From Dromiciops gliroides (Eukaryota > Chordata > Mammalia > Microbiotheria > Microbiotheriidae), in the NCBI RefSeq assembly GCF_019393635.1, contig NC_057863.1, forward strand, positions 5,742,191-5,806,190: a stretch of DNA of 64,000 nt. The letters are read 5' to 3'. Positions 35,591-47,800 of this stretch are shown here, in pieces; positions within the stretch are counted from its first letter, which is position 1, and each line of letters begins with the position of its first letter. Under the pieces are notes generated by a model. The model saw nothing but the letters and a program-made list of their open reading frames with translations, was not told the origin of the DNA and did not search any database. Position numbers and translations under genes: made by a program.

Positions 35591-36134
35591 CAATAAAGTG
35601 GAAGATCGAAATTTTTTTTTAAATACCATGGATTTGCCAATTAAAGGATAATTGGGAACTTTGAAGAGAGCCATTTCAGTTAAATGATTGGTGAAGAAGT
35701 CAAACTGTAGAGAATTAAGAATAGAGTGGAAGAAAAGAAAGTGCATGCCCATCTAATTCAGCCTTCTCTATTTACAATGATGAAGCAGGCTCAGGGTGGT
35801 TCAGTGTTTTGCCCAAAGATTCACAGGAGTGTGAACTGAGGTCTCCTGGCTTCAGAATTTGTTTCTGTTCCACTACATCTAACAACCACACAGATGCATT
35901 CAAAACCCCCAGGTCCAATAATTCAATTGCCTCTGATTTCTTCAGTCTCCCTGAGACCCCACTGCTTAGCAGATTGTTCAGAAACCTGAAACCTCTTCTT
36001 ACTAAAAAGAGCTGGCATCCTGCACAATTGCTTGAGCTGCTACACTGGATGAGTATCCAGTGTTTAGCCCACTGAGAGGAGAGAAAATCAAGGTCAGAGA
36101 CACCCTGAGATGATACATAGCAAGGATTCTTCTG

Positions 36135-36670
36135 GAAGTAACAGAATCACAGAACATCCAAGTGATAAAGTACCTTGGGGATGAGATAGGGCAACCCCTT
36201 CTTTTTCCAGAGGAGAAATGGAGGCCCCAGATGTGTCTTCCTCTTTTCTTCTTAATTCTGACCTTCCTCTCCCCAACTGAGCTTGGAACAATCCAAGGAG
36301 TCCAACATAAGAGAAAGAAAGAAAATGAGATTGTGTGTGAGTGTGATCATTAAGTATTTCTCTGTGTGATTTCAACAGCTCCCAAGGGTTGAATGAGCCT
36401 CTCTACCCAGATAATTCTCAGTTCTGTATTTCTCTGCTGAGCACCAGTCTTGCATCATCAACTGCTTTCAGCATGACTTCATCTGAAAGTCCCAAAGTCA
36501 TTTCAAGCTCAACATTTCCCAGATAGGACTCATTACCTTAACACTCCCTCCCAATTCTGCCCTCCCCTAACTGTATTTACTTCTTTGGAGGACAACATCA
36601 TCTCCCCTTTGTGATACTTCAGTAAAATGTAAGCTCCTTGAGTCCAGGAACATTTTTATGTATGTATATG
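36135..36670. mobile_element. MIR-like piece and L2 3' end
   Basis: 36150-36235 resembles an antisense MIR or related 3' piece (CACAGAACATCCAAG, then a GGAGAAATGGAGGCCC stretch). 36520-36670 carries the L2 tail, with AAATGTAAGCTCCTTGAGTC at 36625-36644. Confidence 0.45.
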
Positions 36671-36949
36671 TACAAAGACTATAAGCTAAAATTAATTATG
36701 ACACATATAACATTATATTATTAAAAGCTGATAAATGACATGTATTTCTTTTTTCTATTAAATTTTAATAATACCTATGAAATAAAGAAATGCTGTATAT
36801 AATAATAGTCACATGAGGAGAAAAAAAATAAGTAATTTCCTGGGCATCTAAGAACTTGCCTTTTTCTTCGCTTAGATAAGTACTTCTCCTACATGTCACA
36901 GTGTCTGTTTAATGGTGCTGATCCCTGAAAAGAATATATTTAGATAGAG

Positions 36950-37545
36950 TGCAAACATATGAATTGAATATGAAGGGATGATATCTGTAAAGAATTTATT
37001 TTTTTGTTTATCCTTGTTTTTGTGGGTCAGGCAGAGTGGGGTGGCTTATGTCTGGGGCCAGATTTGAGCTTGGGGCCTTCTGTTCCCAGGAATAGTGCTT
37101 TGTCCACTGTGTCACCTAGCTGACCCATGATGACATCTTTAAATAAAGTTAAGGGGTAAGAGGAATGCTCTGGAAGAAAGGGAAAGGGACAGGTGGAAGG
37201 TGATAAAGTAGCTCACAAAAAAGAAACAAGAAAAAGCTTATGGAGTGGAGGGGAAGATGGGGAAGGAGTGAGGGAGTGAGTGAGCCTTACTCTCATCATC
37301 AAAATTGTCTCAAAGAGGGAATAACAAGTATTTTCTTTCACAACCTGACTAATATGAAGATGTTTTGCATAACTGCACATATATGACTTATATTTAATTG
37401 CTTGATTTCTTAGGGAGGGGTGAAGAGAGAGAGAGGAAGAAAATTTAGAACAGAAAGTTTTAAAAAATCAATGTGAAAAAATATTTTTACATGTAATGTG
37501 GGGAAATTAGGAATAAATTAATTAATTATCCAAAAAAAAGATGAA
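36950..37545 (+). mobile_element. L1/HAL1-like LINE 3' part carrying a fossil antisense SINE
   Basis: Starts in LINE sequence also seen at 62990-63032 (GAAGGGATGATATCTGTAAAG), then an antisense SINE remnant (about 36992-37128), an AG-rich spacer (37129-37330) as at 63.2 kb, and a LINE 3' UTR (37340-37545, TAATATGAAGATGTTTTGCA, ending in an A-rich tail). No ORF2 lies between spacer and 3' UTR, which suggests a half-L1 (HAL1) type of element or an internal deletion. Confidence 0.65.
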
Positions 37546-37735
37546 ATATGGGGAAAGTAGGAAGAGTATTAGAATGTTTAACATAATTGTAATGTATAAA
37601 CTTTATCAAATTGCTTACTGGCTTTTGGAGGGTGGAGGGAAGGGAGAGTGGGAGAAAATTTGTAACTCAAAAAATCTTTGCATGTAACTGAGAAAAATTA
37701 AAATAAGTAAATAAAATTTCAAAAAAAAATGATGC
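37546..37735 (+). mobile_element. Second truncated LINE 3' end
   Basis: A similar 3' UTR repeats directly downstream: GTAATGTATAAACTTTATC, GGAGGGTGGAGGGAAGGGAG, TTTGTAACTCAAAAAATC, TGCATGTAACTGAG and an A-rich tail at about 37720. It is a separate short insertion or a tandem 3' end. Confidence 0.6.
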
Positions 37736-37889
37736 TGCCCTTCCCTCTTCCCTCACAGACTTTTCTGATGGTCTTTTTTTAAAAACAATTAATCAAACTG
37801 AATTCCTGGCACACCAAATTATTCTTGGGTCTTGATTCTTTGTCATTGAATTCCTCTATATATATTCGAAAATCAGAAACTCTCTAAAG

Positions 37890-38073
37890 CAGGGTTTCCT
37901 AAACTTTTTCACCTCATGACCCTTTTTTTCTAGATAAATTTTTATATGATCATGGTTATATAGTTATATAAAATAGCTATACAAATCAAACATTTACTGC
38001 CAAATTTTATCAACTCCCATATGCAATTATGAGACCCCATATGGGGTAACAATCCACAGTTTAATAAGCTTTG
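37890..38073 (+). mobile_element. hAT-type MITE with 8-bp TSD
   Basis: A 184-bp element with imperfect terminal inverted repeats (CAGGGTTTCCTAAAC at the left; the right end reads CAAAGCTTATTAAAC when inverted). An exact 8-bp target-site duplication, CTCTAAAG, lies at 37882-37889 and 38074-38081. An 8-bp TSD and CA(G/A)-initial TIRs are hAT hallmarks. It has no coding capacity and would need a transposase in trans. Confidence 0.8.
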
Positions 38074-38924
38074 CTCTAAAGCTTTACATTAACAATGAAT
38101 TGGTTAACTTGGAGGGTGACACATTGAAGTTGAATTACTCAGGAAGGCTCAATGTCAATTTAATTTATTCAATTAGTTCTGGATTATCGAGAAGGATTTT
38201 GGCCAATCTAGGTTCTATGTAGTCACTAATCAGAGGACCTTGACCACCATTCAAGGCTATCCCCCTACTTTCTTTCAAGTAGTTCTTAATGCATTCTGTT
38301 GTGATTTTCTTTATAAACCTAGATTAAACCACTGACTGATTTTTTTAGCCTATACCTTTAGCCTGTACATATACCTGTGTCTTTTTAGATTGTATTCTCA
38401 AAAGCTGAAGCAAAAATTGGTAGATTCTGCCAAGATGGAAAAGCTCTACATGTAGACCTTAAAAGGGGTATGTGTTTTTCATCCAAGATTCCACCTAGTT
38501 AAAGGTGGGGAGTAAATTAGTAGAGGTTGGCCACCAGATTGTGACTTTTTTTGACCATAGTAACTCAAGAAATAATCTAATAAGGCAAGGAAAGATAGAG
38601 GGAAATTTAAGATAGATGAAGAGAGTCCCCTTAACTGTACTAGACACAGAACATTTAAGTAGTGAAGCAAGTACCATGATATCAGAGAATACATTTTGTT
38701 ATAAAAAAATTCATGAAGGGCTCCTGATATAGATCAATGGAAATGTAATCATGACAAGTGGATTTTCCACTTGCTGTGTTCATCCAAGGCAGAAGTAGAC
38801 GCCAGTCATGGGCCAGGGACTCATGCCTACTGACAAAGCTAAGAATGGAAAAGTGCTAAATGCCAGCTGTTCATATGTATCTCATGTGTATAACAACCAT
38901 TCTGTTTTACTTCTTTTTTTCCAA

Positions 38925-39175
38925 TGAATATAGGCCAATTAGGAGACTATATCAATGGTCCAGGTGAGGGGTCATGATAGAATGCATGAGAGGAGACAAA
39001 AAGGGATGGAAACAAGAGGCATTATTGAAATGGAATTGATGAAAGTTAGCACTTGTTTGCATGTGGCTGAATAAGTGTTATGGATGACTCTGAAGATGTG
39101 ATCCTGGGTAACTTAGGAGAATAGTCAGGCCCTCCAGAGAATTGTGACTTGATGAGGAGGAAGAAAAGAATAATA
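38925..39175 (-). mobile_element. L2 LINE fragment (antisense)
   Basis: GGCCAATTAGGAGACTATAT, then CAATGGTCCAGGTGAGGGG, matches antisense L2. The rest is diverged. Confidence 0.55.
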
Positions 39176-40650
39176 CTAATGTGTGGGAAGGGACAGAGGT
39201 ATGATCTTATTTGGAAGAATAGCCACATGGATTCATTCACAGATCTAGGAACATATTTGTCATTTTACTTGGCCTTTGATGACACCTTCTACTTTCAGGC
39301 CTTTCTACCCACATCTCTCAGTCACTTGGGTCATGTTTGATTTGGGATCAATAAAGCTGGTAACAAAAAACTCTCTCCTGGCAGTGAGTGATAGGAGATA
39401 CACGGTGGTTCCTCTAGGCTGATGCAACCTTGATATTTTACCTTGGAAATAAATTTAAGAGCTCTCAGGCCCAGTCCACCACCCCCCCTTTTTTTTTCTT
39501 TGTCATTTACTTTTATATAGATTCTTCATTGTCCAAATATCCTTGCTAACAGGTAGCAATGCTATGACTAGCCAGCACATCAACATGGATGATGCACAGA
39601 CCCCAGAACCAGTGCCAACCCTTGAAGTTCAATGAATCCAAGCCCTTTGTTTACACATGAGAAGAATAAAGCATTCATGGGCTCCTGAAATCAGTGCATG
39701 GGAGATCGAGGCAAATAACCCAGGCCTCCAGGTTACCAGGCAGATATTTTCCATGATACCATCCTCCCTGACCTCCTTAAAAGCCTAAATAAAAGATGGA
39801 TTTCTCTGCCCAGTCAATCCAAGGGGACTCCATTGAGCTCTCTTTAACTTTCTCTCCATGTTTACTTTGAAGCCAGTGTCTGGAAGATGTGTTCTGCCCA
39901 AAACTGGGGTTTGAGAAAGTCATCCCAGGGATTTTGTGAGGAAAATGTTCTCTTGGAAGATAACTCACAAAGCAAATCTGCCCACTTTGCTCTCTTTGTG
40001 TATTCAGCTGGAAAAATAATTAGGATACTTTCATATTCTTAGATTTCTCCTCCTTACATTAAAAAAAATAAAAACCAACTCCCATTATATGTAATTGGGT
40101 AACATTAGGGAGTTTGCCAAGACAAGAAAGCAAACATCCACAAATCTAGTTCAAATAATGAATTCTAAGTAGAGAAGAAACACTGTCAGTCATAAGTGGC
40201 AATGTTTGCAACCAGGGCAAGTGAGAGTTGGAGTGGGGGTGGGTGGATTGGAGAATGGTTGAGATTTTTATGGCTGCCAGAGTGTGAGAGAGAGAGGTGC
40301 TCCTTGGGAAAGGTTTCCTAGGCACATGGAGAAGGGACCAGAGTTGGAAAGGAAATGCAGGTAACAGTCCCCAGGATGGGGGGAAGGCATTAGCAGCTGA
40401 TGGGAAAGAAAGAGTGCTCTTTGACAAAGGCAGGGGTGCAATGAGCATGCGAGGTTGCATGGCCTTGGATGTCCTGAGATGATGCAGAAAGCGTCCTTTT
40501 CAACTTTCCACTCTTGAACAGTCTTTATTGCCTCATGCTTGTTATAGTGCTGATCAATAGTTCTAGTGACTGAAGAACTACCAAGGAAGGAAGGAAGGAC
40601 TGGAAGGAAAGAGGGAGGAAAGGTGGGATGGAGGTAGGGAGGGAGGAAAT
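39176..40650. other. No recognised gene
   Basis: Scattered purine/pyrimidine tracts (for example a poly-C/T run at 39481-39499 and a GGAA-rich run at 40585-40645). The minus-strand frame at 40146-40460 (104 codons) is Pro/Ser/Leu-rich and unassigned; it overlaps another frame on the plus strand. Confidence 0.4.
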
Positions 40651-40654
40651 GAAC

Positions 40655-40775
40655 AAAGTGATGAATTATTAAACAGTTATTATATGCCTAGCAACATGCT
40701 AAGCACTGGGAATACAAATATAAAAGTGAGAAAGTCCCTGTAGTCAAGAAAGGTACATTCTAAAAGGACCAATCA
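40655..40775 (-). mobile_element. L2 3' end (antisense)
   Basis: TTATTATATGCCTAGCAACATG, then CTAAGCACTGGGAATACAAA, is the inverted L2 tail. Confidence 0.6.
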
Positions 40776-41753
40776 AATTAGAAATGGTAGCCTGGAAAGG
40801 AAACTTTGCCCTGAAGAGTCTCTGGAATTGGGAGTGGAACAATAGGGCAGTCAATGATCATGTTTTGCTTTGTTTTTTCAGGTGGCAATAGTGCTGTTAA
40901 TTTGATTATTCTTTCTAGTGCAGAGGACAGGTGTTGAGATGACCTGAGAAGACAGCTGCTTGGGGTGTGAAACATGATCTGGCCTGGGACTGGCTAGCTA
41001 TTATACATTTATATCCACTATAATTAATGCAGCCAAACTGGAAGGGCCAAGGTTCCAAAGGTGAGATGAACTCCCCTGGAAGTCATTAGTGGCTGAATCT
41101 CTGGGGGTCCAAAGGAGAGAGTTTGATGGAAAGAATTAAGGTAGCATCAGGGAAAATGGCCAGAGGCCCTAGGTGACCTAGGTGTAGAACCGGAAGGAGG
41201 GATTTGGGGTCTGCTCCTATACTGTATGTGTACTATGTTACTGGACTGTCAAAGGTAATTTCATGTTCCAGAAACACACACACATACACATGTGCATATG
41301 AACACAAAAGGCACTTAGGGGAAAAAAAGAACAAACAAGTCTTGAAACACAATTCTCCATTTGAAAAAAGCGGAATGTGATACCCTGAGATGCTGCCCCT
41401 TAAAGGAGGGACTGGGACTGCTACCAGTGGAAGGGATTTGTACTTTGATTTCAGAATTCTGCAGTGGTAGGTGTACAGTCTCCTCCCAACCACCCAGTGG
41501 AGTAGGCAAGGCTGGCCTTATCATTCCCATTTTACTGAGGATCCACCTAAGGCCTAGAAAATTTAGGTGACTGTCCCATTACCCTTCAGCTTTTAAGTAT
41601 ATTCAAAGGTGTCTTTCAGAGGATTTCTGGTGGGCCTTCTACTCTACAATGCTTTCTTTAACTTCTTTATAAATAAAAAGGGTGATAGAACTGGTTGTAA
41701 AATATCTCATGGCAGAAATCTTCCTATCTACACCTTTTGTCACTGAACAAGTT

Positions 41754-41809
41754 ATTCATTCATTCATTCATTCATTCATTCATTCATTCATTCATTCATT
41801 CATTCATTC
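41754..41809 (+). repeat. (ATTC)14 microsatellite
   Basis: About 14 perfect ATTC units. A complementary AATG-type array follows at 41926-42028. Confidence 0.97.
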
Positions 41810-41925
41810 CTCATGTTCTTAGGTTCATACTTAAATGGAACTGAAAATGCAAGACTGAATCAAATCAATGTCATGTTATTTGGCACCATCTATATTTTAA
41901 AATTAAATAAATAAGTAGACAGATA

Positions 41926-42028
41926 AATGAATGAATGAATATATAGTTCAACAAATAAATAAATAATGAATGAATAAATAAATAAAAAATGGATGGATGG
42001 ATGAATGAATGAATGAATGAATGAATGG
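41926..42028 (+). repeat. (AATG)n/(AAAT)n/(GGAT)n microsatellite cluster
   Basis: Blocks of AATG, AAAT and GGAT tetramers, ending in seven AATG-type units before 42028. Its AATG parts are complementary to the ATTC array 120-190 bp upstream. Confidence 0.93.
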
Positions 42029-42083
42029 AAGTTTGGACCAGAAGGTTCTATTTAAGAGGTGTGATGTTTAAAATCTAATGTCA

Positions 42084-42257
42084 GGGGGCAGCTAGGTGGT
42101 GCAGTGGAAGAAGCACTGGCCCTGGATTCAGGAGGAACTGAATTCAAATCCAGCCTCAGACACTTGACTCTTACTAGCTGTGTGACCTTGGGCAAGTCAC
42201 TTAACCCCCATTGCCCCCCCCTACAAAAAAAACAAACCAAAAAGCCTCAAAAAACAA
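42084..42257 (+). mobile_element. tRNA-derived SINE (WSINE1-like)
   Basis: Full-length SINE with a C-rich run before an A/C-interrupted tail. Perfect 12-bp target-site duplication AAAATCTAATGT at 42070-42081 and 42258-42269. Confidence 0.92.
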
Positions 42258-42299
42258 AAAATCTAATGTGGGTCCTAACCTCCCCCCAGGTGTTTTTTG

Positions 42300-43760
42300 G
42301 TTTTGGGGGGGGCGGAACTGGCTAAGATTACTGATAAATTTAGCAAGAATTTAGGCTTTTAGGTATTTATTAAAGTGTATTATTGTTCATTCTTTTCATT
42401 GATCTCAGCCCCATCTTTCTAGAAGACAAAAGGTAATCTCCTTTGATCTTCCTCCATCCCATGTGACTTCCATGGTATACACAATTCAGTAAGAATTTAT
42501 TATCATTGGCCTTTACTTACAAGCCTCTTTTCTTGGGTGGAGGAGGAAGGTGGACAGCCAGACACTAAAAGCTGGGCAGGACATCTTGTGTTTACTTGAA
42601 TTAGCTAGTTTAATGAGATGCAATTGACACTGGGAAACTGGATCTGAAAATATCCCTCTATCAAAGCATTACGTGCACACACAATCCAATGAACATCGAA
42701 GTGAAAGGTCTTATTATTCAGCACACAGAGGTATGGCCAGAAGAAGAAGTCTAAACTTCAACTCCCCAAAGGAGAAAATGACAGTCCTATAGAGGAAAGA
42801 AGGGGTTAGGGCGGGGAGAGACTTAGGACTGAAAAGTTACAGCTGTTTGGGGAATGAGGATGCTAGCTACTGGGGAATGGGATACACTAAATAGCAAAGA
42901 TGCCACATTCCTAATAAAATTATTGTCACTACCTGTTCCTGATCATGCAGCAAACACAACTGGCTTCCAATTAGGCTCATGCTATAAATTTCAAGGCACC
43001 CAACTTTCTGTCTGTGACACGTCTGCTTTATCTGTTTGACTAAGCAGTATCTGGTTAATTAACGACTTTGCTTTGCCAAGAAAAGAGTAATCTCTAACTG
43101 ACCCCAGCAAATTGATCAACCATATTTCTCCACGGTCAGATTGTCCTCCTCATAGTCAGAGTATCCCTAACTGGACCCAGACCTACTAGACTGCCACTAC
43201 ACAATGAACAGAAAATTGACTACAGAGGAAACAGGGGGACCCCTGGAAGCAGTACCATGTCTTTAATCACCATGTGACATCTGCCACATTAGATTTGTCT
43301 AACAAAGATGAGCCTCAAGCACCTATGGCCAATCATCCCCTAGTGCTCCCAAGTTTCCCCCTGGCTATGAGTTATGTATTCACCAATGGGAGCTTGGGGG
43401 GAGGAGGGTGGTAAGACACATTTTCTTCCCAGTTTACAGGTTAGACCATATTCTCTGAAAGCCAGGGCTTCATCCTTGGCTAGAGGAAGGGTGCCCTGCA
43501 ATTCCTCCTGCTCCCATTGTCAAAATGTCCCACTGTTTGAGTAATTCCCTACTCAACAATCAGATGCACTCTCAGCTGTTCATCCTAATGATCCTCTTGG
43601 CAACTGAAAACATTGTGATTTTTTCTTCTTCCATTAATGAGATGTAGCATATTATTAGGATCTATCCCAATGTGCATGAATAAATTAAATCAGGCCCAGC
43701 AGCAGGAAGAGAAGTAGCAAGCAATTGCCGCAGTAAAGTACTTTTGGGTTGGAAAATAGG
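42300..43760. other. No recognised gene; unique-looking sequence
   Basis: Low repeat signal. The plus-strand frame 42854-43039 (61 codons) shows no motif. This is one of the few longer stretches free of obvious repeats and may hold conserved non-coding sequence, but I cannot show that here. Confidence 0.35.
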
Positions 43761-43764
43761 GCAC

Positions 43765-44200
43765 CAGAGGCAGCTGGGTACAGGGAAATCAGGGGATTTG
43801 AGGTCCAGTTCTAGCTCACAGTGTGACCAGGAACAAACCCTTTTCCCTTTATATGACTCAGTTTCACTCTCTGTACATGAGGAGAGTAGGGGATAATTTC
43901 TAAGAGTTCTTCCAACTCTAATATCCCATGGTTTCTCTTCCTCCTAGGGTCCTCTTACTGCACAAGGGTCCCATAACACTGGGAGAGTGTTCCATTGCTG
44001 CTGAATGTCAGGAGGCTCCTTCCTAATGAATTAATGAGTTGATTGTCCTATCTTGTACACTTTGGATCCAAGTGGCTGCGGTCTGATCATGTTCCTTTCC
44101 TTCAAGTCCAATCATTCATTTGCTAGATGAGAAGTTTGGCCCAGATGGGCTCCGAGGTTCTGTCCAACTCTGTCACCCTCCAGGTCCCCTACTGGGTTTC
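43765..44200 (+). mobile_element. MIR-type SINE and a related tail fragment
   Basis: 43770-43945: CCAGAGGCAGCTGGGTACAG, then TTTGAGGTCCAGTTCTAGC, GTGTGACCAGGAACAAAC, CTCAGTTTCACTCTCTG, AGAGTTCTTCCAACTC. 44105-44180 carries a further MIR-like tail (ATGGGCTCCGAGGTTCTG). Both diverged. Confidence 0.55.
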
Positions 44201-44870
44201 TGGAGTGCAGACATTCTCATGGACAGACCCCCTTTAGGGTGGAAGGGTTAATTCTCCTAGCCATGCTGAGTCCCCTCCAGAAAAAGGCCAGCTGGGCAGA
44301 TGAATTAAGATGTGGAAAAACTATCTAAGTAGTAGTTGTTTTTAAACCACAAAGAGGCCCTTTTGGCTGGTTTGCATTTGTTAGAATTTTCCTTCAGCAA
44401 GGCCCAAGGAGCACATTGAATTATCTGATGCATTCAACTCAAAGTTAGTGGATTCAAAAGGAGGGGGTGGTAGGGGGGTGCTTAGCTCACACACCAACCT
44501 CAGACAGAACCTGAGAGAGTAATTTGGTATTGCCTGAGGGCCAGGAGGGATGAGCAAACCACAGCCTTTTTTCTATGATATATTGCAAATAGCCCTAATG
44601 GATTTGACTTTGCAAGAAAAAACACTTTTAATAGCTGCTGCCAAATAACTTGCAATGATCATATCTTCAGGGAAAGATGCTCTACAGCTTTTGGTGGAGT
44701 GGAGCAGGGAGGGTGAACTGGAAGTGAGCAAGCTGGCCTTCAGAGTAGCAGAGGGCCAGGGTTCAGCACTCACTCCATTCATTGATAAGGGTCCCAGGCT
44801 GGAAGAGGGTTCTTGAAGAACACATTTCTGGAGGTGCAGGGAGTGTGGCAGAGAATCCAGATTTCAATCA
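44200..44870. other. No recognised gene; unique-looking sequence
   Basis: No open frame with motifs. Composition at 44330-44480 is not repeat-like, and I see no family match. Confidence 0.3.
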
Positions 44871-44879
44871 AACTTGCAT

Positions 44880-44990
44880 AAATCACACCTTTTGTGTCCT
44901 AGAGCAACCCCCCCAAACTCCCTGGGCCTCAGTTTCCCTCATCTGAAAAAATGAGGGGATTGGATCAGAGGGCCTCGGATATTAGTTCTG
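44880..44990 (+). mobile_element. MIR fragment
   Basis: CTGGGCCTCAGTTTCCCTCA at 44921-44940, then a GAAAAAATGAGGGGATTGGA tail, is the MIR core-to-tail transition. Confidence 0.6.
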
Positions 44991-45439
44991 CTATAAGGGG
45001 ATATACAACCATAGTGGAGTTGGCCCCCCATTTCTTCTGCCAGCAGGTCTTCAAGACAGGTCAAACAAATTAAGTAGGCAAACGGAAGAAGAAAGAAATT
45101 TATGAGTGTGCTAAGGAAGATGGCTCGCCAGGAGCAGGATCCGTTGCCAGAGCACAAATCTTGGCTTTTATGGCCAGTTGGAGCAGCAACATTCTACAGT
45201 CTTTGAGGGGACCAGGGAGATGCTGTCTGTCCCTTAAGATTAGAAATGTTCTTCCTTGCCTCTCAGGTGTATATTGGTAGGATAGGGTAGTATGCAGTGT
45301 TCTGGCCACTGTATGGCTTTACCTTGCCAGCCTAGACAGGATGGGGACAAGTGAGTCAAGTTTCACTCTTGAGCAAACAGCAGGCTTCAGGCAAACAACA
45401 CATATTGATGACAAGTTGCCTTTTCTTTCACAATCACAG

Positions 45440-45960
45440 GGAGGAATAAATGAGATAATGTCTGAAAGGGCTCAGCACAGTGCCTGGCTTATAGTAAGTG
45501 CTATAGAAATGCTTATTCCCTTCCTGTCTCCTCCTGGGCTCTACCACCCTGTCACCCTTAAAAAGGGCGGGCCTCAGTGACCCCCATGGATCAAATGAGG
45601 GGGTTGTGCTAGATGACCAGTAAGGTTACTGCTAGCTAGGCTTGTGATCCTAATAGCTTGTTCTGGACCCCTCCCCCAGATGGTTGATGCGGTGCAGAAA
45701 TTCACTAGGTGGAGAAGAATTTATTAAGCTGCTAAGGTGCTGTGTTGTGCTGAGTTTAATAACACAGTCATGGGCCTGTGATCTCATGATCTCCTTGTCA
45801 TGGGGTTACCAGGCCTGTTGCTAGGGGGACCTCGGAGGTGCTGGATTTCAGTCCTCTCATTTAAAAAATGAGGAAATTGAGGTTCCCAGAAGGCGATTAA
45901 CTCAACCAAGTTAGACAAGTAATGAGGAGCCAGATTCCTGGACTCCCAATTCCCTGTTTC
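45440..45960. mobile_element. MIR 3' end and an antisense MIR piece
   Basis: 45445-45515 in sense: AAATGAGATAATGTCTG, GCTCAGCACAGTGCCTGGC, TAGTAAGTGCTATAGAAATG. 45845-45950 in antisense: CATTTAAAAAATGAGGAAATTG followed by a CAGATTCCTGGACTCC stretch. The 45.0-45.4 kb region in between and before is unassigned. Confidence 0.5.
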
Positions 45961-46489
45961 TTCCACTGGCCCCTGATACTGTGCGACTGCCATCTCTGCC
46001 CTCCTCCAGACCTGTCGCGGAGCATTCGTCTTCCCCTGTGTCACTGGCCTGTCTCCAAGAATCTTGACCTTGGCTGGGCTTCATGGCTGAGGGCAGGGTG
46101 TCCACGGCAAATTGCTTTAGGAGGGGGAACAAGCTTTAGATTTAACACACATGCCAATCTAGCACGGACTAACTTCTTCAGAGATCCAAGAAAGGAAAAA
46201 AGACCAAAATAAAATTAGAGACAAGCAATAAAGCCGTGATTTTTGTACTCTACTGATCCTGAACTAAATTCCTGAGATAATTCAGCGAGCTCTTTGGGTC
46301 TTTCTGAAAAGAAGCTATTTGCAAAAAGGCAGATTTCAGCTCGATAGAAGCATAATCTCCTGAACAATTAGAGCTAGACCAAAATGGAGTGAGCTGCTTG
46401 GGAGCTGGTGGCTTAATTCTCCCTGGAGGTTTTCAAGTAGAGACTGGATAATCTCATGTTGAGGATTTGTAGCAGGGGGTATTGTAGGT

Positions 46490-46815
46490 GGGGGAAAAGA
46501 AATGAGGGCTTATAAAGCACCTACTACATAATGTACTAGGCACTGTACTAAGTGCCTCACTTGCAAATATTGCCTCATTTTTTCCTATTACCCCTATTAT
46601 ATAGGTGAAGAAACTGAGAAAAGTAAAGGTTAAGAGACCTGCCCAGGATCACACAGCTAGTGTTTGAGGCCAAATTTGAACTCAGGGCTTTGTGACCTAC
46701 TACTGAACTTAGAGTCAGGGGACTTGAGTTCAACCCCAGCTCTGCCACCTACTCCACTGGGCCTCAGTTTATTCATCTGTAAAACATAAGGGTTTAAGGT
46801 CCACTAGCCCAACCC
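46490..46815. mobile_element. Antisense MIR followed by sense MIR
   Basis: 46500-46690 antisense: GGCACTGTACTAAGTGCCTC, GTGAAGAAACTGAGAAAAG, GATCACACAGCTAG. 46695-46810 sense: GAGTCAGGGGACTTGAG, TCTGCCACCTACTCCACTGG, GCCTCAGTTTATTCATCTG. They converge tail to head. Confidence 0.6.
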
Positions 46816-47594
46816 CATCATTTAAGTATCTGGAACAATCCCTTGTACTTGGTCAGTGGTAATTCATGTTTAGAGGTTTGATTGGATTCTATCTGAAATG
46901 CTATTATTTTCTCAAGTAATATTCATGAACTAGTTTCTAGAATATATCTATAATCTAGTTTTTACTCTCTACCTGTAACCTCTAAAGCATCAGGGGTTTC
47001 TTTGAAGGACTAATGGCCTAAAGGATTCAGGAGATGAGAAAACATCCAAAGGAGGTCAGTACTTGGGTCCTTCAGGTTTCCAAGGCTGTGCCCACCTCCC
47101 CAATCAAAACAAGTTTGGCTGGAGCCTTTCTTATGTGCCAGGCCTTTTGCTTAGTATACAGGGAGAATTGCATCAGTGCTTCTGGACTGACTCATTGACT
47201 GAACTTCATTTTCACTCTGAAAAACCTCTCTAAAGAATTGGAAAAAGCTGAACCTGAGTACTGTTGATGGAGATGGGAAGGGACTAAAAAGATACAATAA
47301 AGAACATGTTAATAAGGAAAAAGAAAAATTAATAAACATAGGAAGAAAGAAGATGAACAGCAGAGGAACGTTAATTCTTCAGATGTTTGACATATGGCAT
47401 ATTCATTAAAAACAAAGCCCACTATTCTGTATAGATATATGGGAAGTGCTAGAGAACTATCCGCACCCCTTTTCATGAAGTTCATACTTTAGAAGGGTAA
47501 AGAAAAGTCCACAAAACCCTACAATGCAAGGAAGAATGATTGGATTTAATGAGAGATCCTAAGAACTCCATTAGTTCCAAGGAAAGAGGGCACA

Positions 47595-47800
47595 GAAGTC
47601 TTGATTTCCAGTATAGCCTCAGATACTTAACAAACTCTGTGACCCTGGGCAACGAATTTCATTTCATGGCCTCCATTTCCTCATCTTCAAAATGGGGTCA
47701 ATAATCACACTTACCTCCCAGGATTATTGAGGATCAAATGAGATAACCTTTGTAAGGTCCTTATGAAATGAGTATTAGGTAGATGGTAACTATTAGGAAA
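47595..47800 (+). mobile_element. MAR1/MIR-type SINE
   Basis: CTGTGACCCTGGGCAACGAA, TCCATTTCCTCATCTTCAAA, CTCCCAGGATTATTGAGGATCA, then a TAACCTTTGTAAGGTCC-like 3' end. Confidence 0.7.

Noticed and set aside
41754..42028. Considered as a CRISPR-like or satellite array
   Set aside because: The units are 4 bp with no spacers; it is a simple microsatellite in a vertebrate genome.
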